A DNA stretch of 64,000 bases. Source: Phytoseiulus persimilis (taxonomy: Eukaryota; Arthropoda; Arachnida; Mesostigmata; Phytoseiidae). The position numbers and the translations under genes are program-made. Of the stretch, positions 1 through 11,300 are shown in pieces (the stretch's first letter is position 1; every line of letters starts with the position of its first letter). The DNA lies in assembly GCA_037576195.1 (NCBI GenBank), contig JAQZDE010000012.1, positions 124,001 to 188,000 of the forward strand, written 5' to 3'. The notes beneath the pieces were generated by a model that did not search any database, was not told the DNA's origin, and was given only the letters and a program-made list of their open reading frames with translations.

Positions 1-929
1 AGAACTCTCTCGTCGTAGATTTTCTCTCAAGGATGGAATCACTAGGGCTGTCGCGACTGATATAGAGATTTGACTTGGATTGCCTGAGGAGGAACCGGGT
101 ATCGGATATTTCTCTTCCCGGAAGCGCCACGAACTGAAACTCGTCCCAGACTGAAGTCTCGAGCCGTTCAGGGTACTGGAGCTCAGTGGGTAGTGTGTCC
201 AGTAGGGTAGCAGGGGAAGGGGCGGACCGCCCCAGGCACCACCTGATCAGAAGCACTGGGGGCACCATTTCTAGCTCCTCACTGGAACTCCTGAAACTCA
301 TTAGGAGGTACAATCTCGACATCGGCGTCCAAAACATTGACAGTCCTTCCGCCCCTCTTTGACCGTAGCTATAAGATCGGTAAGCTGTGGGAGAAGCTAC
401 GAAATTGGTCAAGTCATATTTTCGCTTCACTATGAGGCAGTGGCGGCTCTCGAACCTGACGATTCTGTCGATCGAGAATGATCTCTCCAATAACATTGAT
501 ATTGACGATGCGATCAAATGATTCGCGGTCATGAGAGCCCGCAAGGTTCACTTTTCGAGCCCGGATCCGTCTGGGCGATAAAGTTCCTGGAGGAATCAGT
601 TCATTTGATGTTTTGATTCATGCAAACCTAGCTCATGTTTTCTGACTCGGTGGGAGGGAGGGGGTCGTCATTTTCGTTGACCACCCTGGGCACCAGAGAC
701 CCGTGTGACGCCATTGAGTGTGTGTAAAAGTTCAGTTTCGGAAAACTCCCGTCGATGCGGATCCGATCATCCTTAAATCGAAAACATGCCCTTCCGCTGC
801 GCCGCCGTGATGCGTCGAGCGATATTATTACGCCACTGGTTTTCCCCGAGTGCTTTCGTTGCGCCGAGCCGTGGTTCAAGGGAAAAGGAAAAATGCATGC
901 GCGAGCGCCGGTTCTTTCCGATCCTCGCG
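1..929. other. gene-free left flank
   Basis: I see no convincing coding region, RNA gene or repeat in this stretch. The short open frames between 628 and 992 have no family signature and overlap the promoter region of the cuticle gene. It is best read as intergenic sequence upstream of that gene. Confidence 0.5.
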
Positions 930-937
930 TATTTAAA
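930..937 (+). promoter_or_regulatory. TATA-like box of the cuticle gene
   Basis: The string TATTTAAA lies 57 bp upstream of the cuticle-protein ATG at 994. This is a typical distance for a TATA box with a short leader. Cuticle genes are commonly TATA-driven; assignment to this gene is by position. Confidence 0.55.
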
Positions 938-993
938 GCCATCGGAGCCAACGAATTTCCATCTTCATCTACAGTCACGTGCAGTGCTCTAAA

Positions 994-1615
994 ATGGTCC
1001 AGGTAAGCACGGTGTAGCGTTTGAGCTCTTTCGGTGTTGCAGCGGAGTTCTTGAACCCGGATTATTTCTCTCAGCGTTCCTTCATCTTCGTTCTGGCCGC
1101 TGTGTCTTGCTCAAGGGCAGCTGTCTTCGCACCTGCACCCGTTGCACTGGGACCAGCTCCATTAGCCGTCGTCCCGGGCGCTCAGGTGAGAAGAACAAAT
1201 CCAGGAGTTCCCGCAAAGACAGGGGACGAAGTGATTTCATTCCTCTGACGATTATCCTCACGAAAACTCGATTCTCAAGCCGTACAGTTTCGGATACGAC
1301 ACCCGCGATGAATTCGGAACTCGGCAAACTCGGAGCGAAGTGTCCAACGCCGCTGGCGCGAAAATCGGATCCTACGGCTACACCGATCCCCATGGAATCT
1401 ACCGTCAGGTGAACTACATCGCAGACGGAGCAGGGTTTCGAGCATCGATTTCCACAAATGAGCCCGGAACATCGGCCAGCGCCACGGGGGCGGCTCTTTA
1501 CAACGCTCCCACCACGTACGTGGCTCCAAGACCCGTCGCGGCGGTCGCTCCTGCGCCGTTGGCCGTAGCTCCGGCTCCACTTCTGGCCCCGCACCAAGTG
1601 CACTACCATGGCTGA
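994..1615 (+). CDS. RR-type chitin-binding cuticle protein
   Basis: Structural protein of the exoskeleton, secreted by epidermis and bound to chitin. Three exons join in phase 0: 994-1002 (codons M-V-Q), 1075-1185 and 1280-1615, giving 151 residues. A first exon of only a few codons is common in arthropod cuticle genes. The joined start MVQRSFIFVLAAVSCSRA is a clear signal peptide, followed by an Ala/Pro-rich stretch. The central region has the chitin_bind_4 (Rebers-Riddiford) pattern: YSFGYDTRDEFG, then SEVSNAAGAKIGSYGYTDP, then YRQVNYIADGAGFRASI. The tail is again rich in A-P-A-P repeats (VAPRPVAAVAPAPL) and ends in HYHG. The introns (1003-1074, 1186-1279) have GT-AG ends. The family is sure; the RR subclass is not. 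Confidence 0.93.
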
Positions 1616-1728
1616 GCAACGCTCTTGAGCTGTTCCTCTGTTTGAAGGCTGTCGCACACTTGGTGGGTGTGACATTTCAGCCGGATGTATATAATATAAC
1701 TTCCTACCACTGACCTCCAAACTCTCGA

Positions 1729-1734
1729 AATAAA
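1729..1734 (+). other. polyadenylation signal of the cuticle gene
   Basis: AATAAA lies 114 bp after the cuticle stop codon, in an AT-rich 3' UTR with no competing canonical signal nearby. Confidence 0.6.
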
Positions 1735-1859
1735 TGCCGACTCTGCTCTTTTCGAGCTCGAAGACACTTGAACGAGTCTCGTCTCTCGCGCGGTAGGTAG
1801 GAATGAATGGATGAGGACGACATTCTGAGCTTTTAATGTTTCTATTCTATCCACAACAG

Positions 1860-2815
1860 CTGAAACGAAAGTCAGTACGCATCAGGAACACAATCCCAGC
1901 TCCCTAGTGAAAATTATCCTTCACAGACCTAGTAACGCTCGGAGCGACGACTCGTTTTACACACGATCCGCGTCGATTTCTCATCCTGCAACATGCACGC
2001 GGGCTCGAATCGACTAACGCCTCTTTTAGCAACGAAGCTGCGTTTCCGATTGGGTGTGCTCCTCTGTCCCAATGATGGAACCCCACTATTATACGCCGGG
2101 CACTGAGGGATATGGAATTCCCCGATTGGAGTCCTTAACGACCGTAGTTCCACTCGACTATCGGGAACAACCACATTGCTTGCAGCCGATCCGAGTATGT
2201 ATCATTGAAATGCTGCAAAGTCCCGGATCGACAGACCGCTAAACCGTCAACGACGGCTCGTTGCGGATGCACGCCTAGTAGGCCTCCGCCGGGCGTCACA
2301 TGGAAACAATTTTGGAGAATTTTTTTTGTGTTCCACCATCCCAGTAATCCGGTGACGCGATGTAGCGTAGGGACGCAATCACGGTGCAGTTTCCCCCACC
2401 CGAGAATCAAACGCTGAGCTCTGTCTCGAAGCGTTGCAGCGCTTCGCGGACTACATCGTGATTCTCGTGATCTTGATAGAACTTCACTGTCGAACCCCAA
2501 CGCATCAAACGAGTCCCGACGTTTTCCGACAACGATTCGCCGGAGTGCTCGGATCGCAGCCTCGTCGTGTGACTGGTTTCGATGAGTTCCGGGTGAGATG
2601 CGATCGTGCCACTCTTGAACTGTCGGGACGGCGTCATCCAATGGCTTCGTGAAGCTTGCTCGAGTAGTATCGATCCAGCGATAGAAACAGTGCTTCCCGG
2701 AATAGGGGGAGCCTCAGTCAGATATCTCGTCTCCCTCAACTTCCCGAACTAATAATTTCAACGCGTCGATGGAAGACTTGAGCGGTTTCCTGATTCAAGT
2801 TTTAATCGCGAGGCA
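1860..2815 (-). pseudogene. decayed tandem copy of FAD synthase
   Basis: Read on the minus strand, broken frames match the intact FAD synthase at 5152-6642. The C-terminal part has GTLQHFNDTYSD against ETLRHFKETDSD, FPIVEWNYG against FPILEWNYG, and SLGQRSTPNRK against SLGERSTPNPK. The segment near 2440 has DVVREALQRF against DVVRETLQRY. The start near 2700-2810 matches the parent around 6200-6350 at the DNA level. The middle of the parent (about 5760-6180) is missing, and several frame changes and substitutions break the rest, including the SGGKD loop region. Similarity also continues past the stop codon into the 3' flank. The copy is on the same strand as its parent, about 2.3 kb beyond its 3' end, so a tandem duplication is likely. 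As the parent coding region has no intron here, a processed origin cannot be excluded. Confidence 0.88.
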
Positions 2816-5151
2816 TTTCAACGTTCATTTTTCAACGTCCCGAGATGTGAGAACAACTTCCAGGAGAAGAAGTGAAGGCATGCAGCGGGGAGGAAATTAT
2901 CCACCCCGGCAAGGTCGTCGCGAATCCCGCGACGAAAGGCAGTCGAAACTTCCGATCTCTGATAGCGTTGGGTTGCTCTTTTGCATGTCTGTTTTCCCTT
3001 CTTGGTGGCCTATTCCTGGGAGCGTTACCAAATAATCTTAAGTTGGGCTTGGATGGCGCGTACTGCGGTCGAGAGGGCGTGCCAGGATGGAGTGGATTGG
3101 AAGAGTTACTTGACTTCCTAGGATCAGAACAATTCCATGTTGGGGAGTTATCACCGTCCGTTCGCAATCTTGATACGAGCCCAACTCTGTATAGCGAAGT
3201 CAGCTGAAAGAAGGCTGCATCGACCAAAATGAGTTTTCCGAACACAACTGGTCGACAAATCGATCCGTTCTCCAATTCAATCCTGCGGGACCATGAGGTT
3301 CCGTAAGCAATCAAAACCCATTCGGGATCACTGCGTTCTCGACGGTGGATCTTGCATGCATTCTTCGTTCGGAGGAGCTGCCTGGCGATAACTGTAGAGC
3401 GCAGGCGTCAGAAGAAGAAAACGGAGAGAATGTTGAATGACGAATAGCGTTCGGAATGCTTGGGTGGGACCAATGACAAGGGAGCTCCGCGAGCTGTAGG
3501 GAGCGCGTCAACTGGGCCCCCGCCGTCAACTGGGCTTCGCCGTCAACTGGGCCGCGGCGTCAACTGATCCTCGCCTTCAACTTCCGCCCGAAAAGTTAGT
3601 GGTTTTCTAATCTCGATGAGCTCAAAAAATGTGCGGAGTATCAGCCTGATCGAGGCGGGATGTGCGTGGTAGTTCCCCTGTCAGTGAAGTGCTGAAACTC
3701 CGTTGAATGATTCCATGCTGCGGGAGGAGTGATGAAAGAAACGTTAGCATGGAATGCCTTGCTGGAGACCAGTTGAAGCAGTTTCTTCAGCCCCAGCAGG
3801 CAACCCGCAACGTCAGCAGCGTGAACCGAATAGAAACCAAAAATATGTCCGAGAAAAAAATTCTCACGGACGACGTCGGAGCTATCGTAGACAATGGCAT
3901 AGCGGTCGGTGGAATTGTTCTCAAGCAGGGATCCCAGTGAACTCCATCCCAAACAAATCTTGGACACACTCAAAGTGATGGAAATCAAGAAAAGTGTTCA
4001 TCGGACTTCGTTGAACCTGGAGGAATGCGTCAATCCTCTCGGGGCGGATACCTGAGTCAGGACGGAGCCTAGTCATCGAGCAGAATGTTGTCCCTATTCG
4101 CCATGAAATCTTGCGGTCGTTTCGAATGCATTCCTGCCGGCTGGCATTCCTGAAATCGGATGTGTTGACCTCCGGTTGCTAACTTCTGCAACACAGGCCA
4201 AAAAGGAAAAGAGCGAAGGAGGGAAATATTTCGAAACAGCCTGTCGTTAGCTCTGAGAGAACGTCCCGACTTCCCGTGAAATTTCCTCCGGTGCCCCCAG
4301 CGGAACGGAAGAAGCATCTCAATTCAGCAGGTATCGAGGGTGATCTCCTAGGTATCTAGCTCCAAGCTGAACGAGTCCCGAGAAGATTCATCCTCGTGCG
4401 TCTCAAGACTGTCATGAGACTAAACAGCTGGTCCCAGGGTCACGAGGAGTGTAGTGAATTTCCTCTCCATCTCGTGTGAGACCTGGTCATCTCATCGGGC
4501 TCCGCCGCTCTAATCTGGGACGAGCAGAGTCTAGTCCGCCAGAAGCGCTACAAGTGTATTTCGCTGAGAAGAGGACCGTCGATTGTGAGAACGGAACCAG
4601 TCATACCTATATTAGTACGAATCGTCAGCTTTGATGAACAACATGTGAATCGCACCTCAACCGCGAGAAGCACGCGGTCAAGGGCTACGCCCGGGGAATC
4701 TATCTGCGAGGTGCTGACGACGCTTGCGGCTGCTACCCTTGACTCCGGCTCCACCTCCATCAGAAGCACCCTATATACAATTGCTGAGTCAAGACCTCGA
4801 TCTATCCTCTGCTTGACGACTTATGTTCGCGTGGTACGCCTTTGAGTACCGGAGCCTAACTCGTGACATTCAAACCGTTTGTGAAGCATATGCTCCTCCA
4901 ACCCTGAGCTCTATTTATATCCAAGATGTGAATAAACATGCTTCCTCTGAGCTTGGACAACCGAATTCGGAGAATTATCCTGTGCCAAATGGTGGGAATG
5001 AGAGAATGAGGACAACCTCGGTAAATATTTATTTATATTCATTAACAAACTTGCTCGACATAAAAATAGGTTCGCGTCATAGACACGATCTCAAACATCA
5101 AAGATGATAACTGTATGAAGACACGCTCTAAGCATCCGCGAGCCCGACTCG
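2816..5151. other. interval between the FAD synthase gene and its decayed copy
   Basis: Apart from the 17-bp array at 3507-3592, I recognise nothing. A 115-residue minus-strand frame at 3641-3988 has protein-like composition (GHIFGFYSVHAADVAGCLLG, then LKKLLQLVSSKAFHANVSF). Interrupted frames upstream of it to about 4317 look similar, so this may be a decayed gene of unknown family. The plus-strand frame at 2872-3207 contains a hydrophobic stretch (CSFACLFSLLGGLFLGAL) but matches nothing I know. Confidence 0.35.
3507..3592 (+). repeat. 17-bp tandem array, copy 1
   Basis: About five head-to-tail units of 17 bp (the first is 18) are visible, with consensus GTCAACTGGGCNNCGCC; the last two are degenerate. 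The left flank GGGAGCGCGTCA also borders the inverted-orientation array near 58163 in reverse complement. The two arrays therefore belong to one dispersed family with a conserved end, not to independent microsatellites. Confidence 0.85.
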
Positions 5152-6642
5152 TTATGCGCGTCCTATCCTCTCCGTGCTTCCATCTTGCAGCAAGTAAGCG
5201 GGTTTGAATCGAGTTACGCCTCTCTCGTCAAGGAACGTCAACTTCGGATTAGGTGTGCTCCTCTCTCCCAGCGATGAAAACCCTTGATCATACAGCGGGC
5301 AATAAGGGATATAAAGTTCTCTGATGAAGGTCCACACTTGACCGTAGTTCCATTCGAGTATTGGGAACACCCGCATGGCACGCGGCCAATCCGAGTCTGT
5401 CTCCTTGAAATGCCGCAGGGTTTCACCCTTCGGATCGACAGTCCTATTCCCTAACAGGAAGACTTTCAAACCGCTATCGATGGCCCGTTGCAGAGCCTCT
5501 TTATAAGGGGTACGGCAGGTACTGATCTGAGCCCCGTATAGCGTCAAACAATCGTTGACGAATCGATCCACTTCTGGTCGGCCCTTGCCAGACGTCACAT
5601 GAAGCCAATTTTGAGGCACATCTTCTGCATTCGTTTTATCTTTGTAATCCTGAAGCGCGGCGTAGTATAGAAACGCGACTACGGTGCAATCTTTCCCACC
5701 TGAGAATCCAACGCAAATCTCTTCAGGTTTGTAGCGTTGCAGCGTTTCGCGAACGACGTCGTAAGCTTCGCGAACGTAATCGTACTTGGCCGCCAAAACC
5801 TCAACTCGTTTTGCGGCTGAGTCCAATGGGCAGTGAGCAAACCCTTCCAGAATGGCCCCTTTAGGCAATTTGGTGGTCAAGTAAGCCTCGACATCATTCA
5901 ATATCGATTCACTGCAAGCTTCCACCCGCAACCTTGTCTTGTAATAGTTTCCGTAAAGTTCTGGGTAGGATCCAAGTGTGACATCTTTGAATTTCAGAAC
6001 GACGTCATTCAATTGTTTCGTAATGCTTGCTTCGTCGAGTGTCAAGAAGAACTCTCTGCTGATTTCCGGCATTTCCTCAAGTCCTAGATGCCTCACGACG
6101 ATGGGGAACAGCTTCTCGACTGCCAACGGGACACCGGGTAGGATGAAAATATTCTCCAATCTGACAAAACACACCTTGAACCGCCTTGAGCTATGTGACA
6201 CTTGTTCCACCACAGAAACAGCGCCTTCTGGAATACGTGCAAATTTTGTCAAAGGACTCGTTTCATCTAACTTCCCGAAGTACAATTGAAACATTTCCCA
6301 CATGTCTTGGCAAAGTTCAACGCGTTGGTCGAAAACTTGAGCGATTGCCTGATACGTGATGTCATCGTGGGTGGGTCCGACACCTCCAAATGTGAAAACG
6401 AAATCGAACCTTCTGGAGAAATCCTTCACAGTCGCGCCGATTTCATCTAAGTCATCCGCAACGAAGTTGATTCGTTTCACTCCAACTCTGTACTTCCGCA
6501 AGTTCTTCAGCGTGAAGTACGCGTTGGAATCGCGAACATCGCCCCTCAGAACTTCGTCACCGATAACAATGAGTCCCGCTGTCGGACTGCTCGCTATGCA
6601 ACGTTTCTGGATGAGGCCAAGAGCTGACCGGGCACGCAGCAT
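5152..6642 (-). CDS. FLAD1: FAD synthase (FMN adenylyltransferase), two-domain animal type
   Basis: Makes FAD from FMN and ATP. The coding region is one uninterrupted frame. I chose the ATG at 6642, giving 496 residues (human isoform 2 is about 490), because a CTTTCTTTCCAG acceptor-like sequence ends just upstream at about 6664 and the protein then begins MLRARSALGLIQKRC, a plausible mitochondrial presequence. An in-frame start at 6696 is possible. Domain 1 is MoCF/MogA-like: GLIVIGDEVLRGD near residue 23 and FTFGGVGPTHDD near 83. Domain 2 is the PAPS-reductase-like synthase: ICVGFSGGKDCTVVAFLYY with the PP-loop SGGKD at about 314-318, then LLGNRTVDP, FPILEWNYGQVW, and YCPLYDQGFSSLGERSTPNP near the end. 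No frame breaks. A decayed copy lies 2.3 kb beyond its 3' end. Confidence 0.95.
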   Translation of the reverse strand: MLRARSALGLIQKRCIASSPTAGLIVIGDEVLRGDVRDSNAYFTLKNLRKYRVGVKRINFVADDLDEIGATVKDFSRRFDFVFTFGGVGPTHDDITYQAIAQVFDQRVELCQDMWEMFQLYFGKLDETSPLTKFARIPEGAVSVVEQVSHSSRRFKVCFVRLENIFILPGVPLAVEKLFPIVVRHLGLEEMPEISREFFLTLDEASITKQLNDVVLKFKDVTLGSYPELYGNYYKTRLRVEACSESILNDVEAYLTTKLPKGAILEGFAHCPLDSAAKRVEVLAAKYDYVREAYDVVRETLQRYKPEEICVGFSGGKDCTVVAFLYYAALQDYKDKTNAEDVPQNWLHVTSGKGRPEVDRFVNDCLTLYGAQISTCRTPYKEALQRAIDSGLKVFLLGNRTVDPKGETLRHFKETDSDWPRAMRVFPILEWNYGQVWTFIRELYIPYCPLYDQGFSSLGERSTPNPKLTFLDERGVTRFKPAYLLQDGSTERIGRA

Positions 6643-6696
6643 CGCTATCGATCGCTCATTTCTGGAAAGAAAGAGAACCATCAGCGGTCGGAGCAT

Positions 6697-8300
6697 CAGG
6701 ATCCATGAGATCGTATGGTGCTCCCATCGATCTCGAATTACCGTTCGTTATGCAAATGTCCATTGATGAATGACGTAATATAACTAGTCGAAGGAATCCG
6801 CTGGGGGTCTCGTGGAGCTATCAGACGATTATGAGCCTGACCACAATCGATCGAACCATGAGCTGTGTCTCGGAGATTCAGACGAATCTATCAAACAGGA
6901 GAAGGAGTTTGGGAAAGCTGAACCCAGTTGCCTGAGTTCCTGCAGAGCTTGGTGATCTGAAGACGTCTACAGAGAAACAATCAAAGAGTTGCGAAAGCGT
7001 TTCGCCAGCCACGGAGAACAACTCCGCCCCATTTTTCCACGCGCTCCGACCAGAAAAAAAAAACGTACGCCCATGGATTCTGCGCAGAATGAGTTCACCA
7101 TCATAAACGGCAGAGACATTCGGGAATGAAGCCCCAAAAGTTCCGATACGAAACCGAAGCTCATATATCGCTCCTCACTACTTTGTTTCGACTACCGACG
7201 TATGTAGATTAGAGTTTCGAGCGGAAGATAATGAACTGCGATCGTATTCCGTTCTCCGCTAGTGTTTGAGAGTTACGAAGCACTCCCGGGTGCGGCCGAA
7301 CTCCCCGAGCTCTAACGTTCGCCACAAGGCCGCTCAAGCTTCCCAGTTTGGGATCAGAAAGTTTTGGGCCAAGTTGGGATCAGAAACTTTTCCTAAACGG
7401 CTCCGACCGCGATCAGCTGAGCCGCCGGGGAGCACACCTGAAGGTCGAACTCCATTCTCGAAGTGCGGCAAACTACGACTACAATCGCTACGGGACTCGC
7501 GTTACAAGGGACTCACTGTGAACGTGTCCATCGCAAGGACAAGGCGACGTTCTGCGAACTTTCCGGTGTAACTCACCTTGTGAGTGGATACGGCAGCCGC
7601 AACCATGGCAGTCTGCTAGCCTCCTCGCACCCGTCGCCGCCGCTGCTACTCTCATAAACATTGAGAGAGGGTCGATTTCATCCGTGGTGTTCGTCTCTAA
7701 TTCTAGCCCGTCCCATGGCCAGCTTGTCTCGCATTGGATAATTATAACGTCCTTTCATGCTTTTCCAGGTCACAGCTCTCAATGAAAGTACTCGTGTGAC
7801 ACCCGATTCCGGATCTTCCGGAAGACGAAGCTTTTCCGAGTTGACGCTCAAAGAAGTGAGGGACGGGAAGAAAGGATAAGCATGCTGCTCTATGTTTTCA
7901 GGGTGTCCCTCCTTCTCCCCTGAGCTGGATTTCTCTTTCCATCATCGAGCGAGCGGCGACTGCGAGCCGATGTGGCGAGTCCCGTTGCTAAGAGATGTCG
8001 GCGCTTCGTAGACCGACGGCGGTCTGACTGAGCGACTGACTGACTGTAGACGGCCCAACTAAGAGCGATTATCCGTCGCGCTCTCTGGTGAAGCGCGGTC
8101 CAGACCAGTCCGACCGCTGTGCTTTCCATTGAGGAATTCTCATCGATAGTTGAGTGCGTGAGTGCGAACGCGAAAACCGAGCAAGACGACCGACCGTCCC
8201 AGTGTTTCGGGACCTCTTGGGGTCCTCATACGGCACGTACATCCGTTGAACGAGCTCCAGAGCATTTCCATCAGCTGACACTGTCATCACACCCCTCGTA
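6697..8300. other. divergent intergenic region between FLAD1 and ACER
   Basis: FLAD1 runs left and the ceramidase runs right, so this 1.6 kb should hold both promoters and probably the 5' untranslated exon of FLAD1. I see no further coding region. A palindrome-like repetition of TTGGGATCAGAAA occurs twice near 7350-7390. Confidence 0.4.
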
Positions 8301-11300
8301 ATGCCGCCATCTCCTCCGAACACCGTGGACCGTCCGGGATATTGGGGTGTCCCAACTTCCACCCTCGATTGGTGCGAGTATAACTACGAAGTGAGCTCCT
8401 ATATTGCTGAGTTTTGTGAGTATTTTCTGTCGACCCCGGAAAGGAATGTACCATCACTGGCATGCTCCCCATCGAGTGACGTTGTTCCGCAAGAATCGGC
8501 TGTTCCATTCGGCTCATTTGTCTCCCGCGGATTCGCTCAAGCGCATCTCCCTTCATTGAAAAACTCGCCCATTTGACCTGAAGTCTATTCGAACTCCTCG
8601 TTCTTTTCATCGTGATCTTCTCTCTGGTGAATAAACGTCTCCGCTCCGTGTGCGCTCTAATCCCTGTCACCGGCCCGACGACAGACCGAGATCACTCTGC
8701 CAGCTCTCAGAAAAAATCCTGTCGGTGTCACGTTGCTCGATTTCCCCGTTATGAACAAGATGAAAGAAATCGCGGTGATGAATCTCTATATCCCGATTTA
8801 TTCCGTCCAAAGAACCGTTAGCAATTTCTCCCATCGAATCCTTCGAGGCCGTCTGTTATACTCATGTGTCGAACGCGATCCGAGCCAATCGGATGCATGC
8901 AACGCAGTCGATGTTGACTGCACGATCGTAATTTCCTGCGCTATTCCCGGAGTCAATACCCCTTGAAGCGGTCAGAAATTGCGGAGTCATCATGTCCTGC
9001 TGGTCCACTAAGTATTTTGCCTCTTGTTCCAGGGAATACACTATCAAACCTGTTCATGATTGTTCCACCGTTGTGGGCTATATATTTAGGGGTTCGTCAA
9101 CAAATTGGTACTCGACTCCTGCTCTGCTACCTTTCCTTGTTGGGTGAGTACTCTTGCAATTACTACGCGCGACGAAAGCGAGCTGACAAGTTTTCTAACC
9201 GAAAGATTGACCCTCGTAGCCGCTGGTAAATAAGGAATTTCTTTGAGCGAAATGGTCTGTGATTGACTTCAAGAGACCTTTCCGACGGCACGTTCATCAG
9301 CGCTCGAAGTGCGCTGAATCGACGCGCTGTTACTGGCATTTGGATGCTCGACATGGCGCAGACGCAACTTCATCCAACGAATCATGATTGGTCGCTTAGT
9401 GGGGAGCTGTTTGTTTTCGGTGTCTTATTCATTCATCGGGTCCGCATTTCGAACGTTGTCTGTGCGTGTGGATGGCTCCCATGCGCTCCGACCAGACTCG
9501 TGGCCTTCCGCCACGAAGGGCCAGAAGCCGGACCGAATCGTTCAAGCACAACTCGGTAGCAAACCGAGCACTCTCTTTGGCGTTGATCCCATGTCTATGC
9601 AATGTAACAAAAGCGGACAGCTAGGCAGGTTGACGGGCCGGCAGGCGGTCGCGTTCGTTCCTGGCTTTGTTCGCAGTTGGCGCGGCTTTGTGTTCCTGCT
9701 TTTGCATACTCCCGACCGAGGACCAATTAGAATTCCCGATTATTGGAGCTATACACCAAGCGAGGTGTGTCCGCCAACGAAGCTCCCGCTCACGGATTGC
9801 CATCAGCTTCTTCTTGGGGAACGCCTCGGTATTACGTTGGAAATCCGTGGACGCCACAGGCGACGAGATCTCTCTTTCTGATTGTCCTTCGGAGATGAAT
9901 TTCGCGAGGCTTGAATTTCCGATACTTGGTTCCACGGCTTAGCAAGAATCCGATCGAAAGATTGAGAAGTTCGCCAAAGATTGGACTCGGCCAAGCTCTC
10001 AATACCGATCTGTCCAATGTTCCGAACGTGCATCCAAAAGTGCGCCCACAAGTCCCGTCGTACCGCCGGTTGCGTGGAACTAAATGTGCCCCAGATACGC
10101 GGCCGAAGTTATCAAAGACTCCGAATCAAACCCCCTCTTCAGGCTGCTCTGTTGGGTTCCAGCTTGTTCCGGCTACGCGCGAAGTTCGAACGCTCGAAGA
10201 ATTCTTCAGGTCCGATTCTCCGCCATTATTGACTCAAATCTTCAAACAAGGATCTCTTTGTGTAGGTTTCCTCTGTTTCCAGACATGAACCAACGCACAA
10301 GCGCTCAGTTTTAGGGCCGCGTCCCTCATACACAAATAATGATAACGTTTGTTGGAAGGTGCAGGTGAAACGAAGATTTCAAAAGGCGATTGATGCGAAT
10401 TCTGTGTGAGCAGCTTGTCATAAACGCAGCTGTTAGACGGCTGACATCCGTTATTATGTAGAAACAGGAGACTTCTGGGCACTGACGAGGAGCCCTCGAC
10501 CAATACGAATCAAAGATTTCAAATCAAACATCGATTTCTGCTGTGAAGCATTCTCCAAGCCTCAGAGGCTCGCCTCCCATCTCACTCACTTCTGGCGAAG
10601 GATCGCTTCTGTGGAGATCGCTTCTGTCCTGTCTGCCCCATCTGATTCTTCCGAGGCTGTATCGTACTTCAATCCACAGGCACCCGAATTCCTCCGATGA
10701 TCTGTCGTCTTGCTTCATTATAGAGGAGATTATACTTCGGGACGATAGGTAGCTAAGACTGAGACCAACTTCCGCTTCGCAAACAAGAAACCTGCGGAAC
10801 CTGGATTAGCGTAACGTTGAAAGAGCTGAACGCGTCGGGTCCCGTGAAATATGATGGAGATTTCCATTTCGGAGACCCTGTGAAAGGCTGCCGTGGAAGC
10901 TAGCTCAAATCGTTCGAGCAACGAGGGAGATTTCCTGCTGCAATGTGCTTGCGATTGATTTCAGCTGTTAAGGAAGCAGTATGGAATCCGAAGTCCGCGA
11001 GTCGCGTTCTCTGAAGCTCTAGAAGCGTAGGATTACCATTCCTGGTTGTCGTGGGTGGCGTTTCAATTTCATTCCAAACTCCTGACAGCGACATTGATTG
11101 CTCGAGTCAGTTTCGTGGTCTGGTGAAAAGGGAATTCGAAGAGCAATCCGCACTGGGCCCCTTGAGGCTTTTGTTCCACAGAGCCAACACATCGAATTAT
11201 GTCGGATGAGTTCACCTCGAACTCAGTAAAAAGATTCTAGTTTTTCAATAAGAGCGACTCTTACTCCAAGAGGCATGCTCGTGTTTCCGACTCGCGGAAG

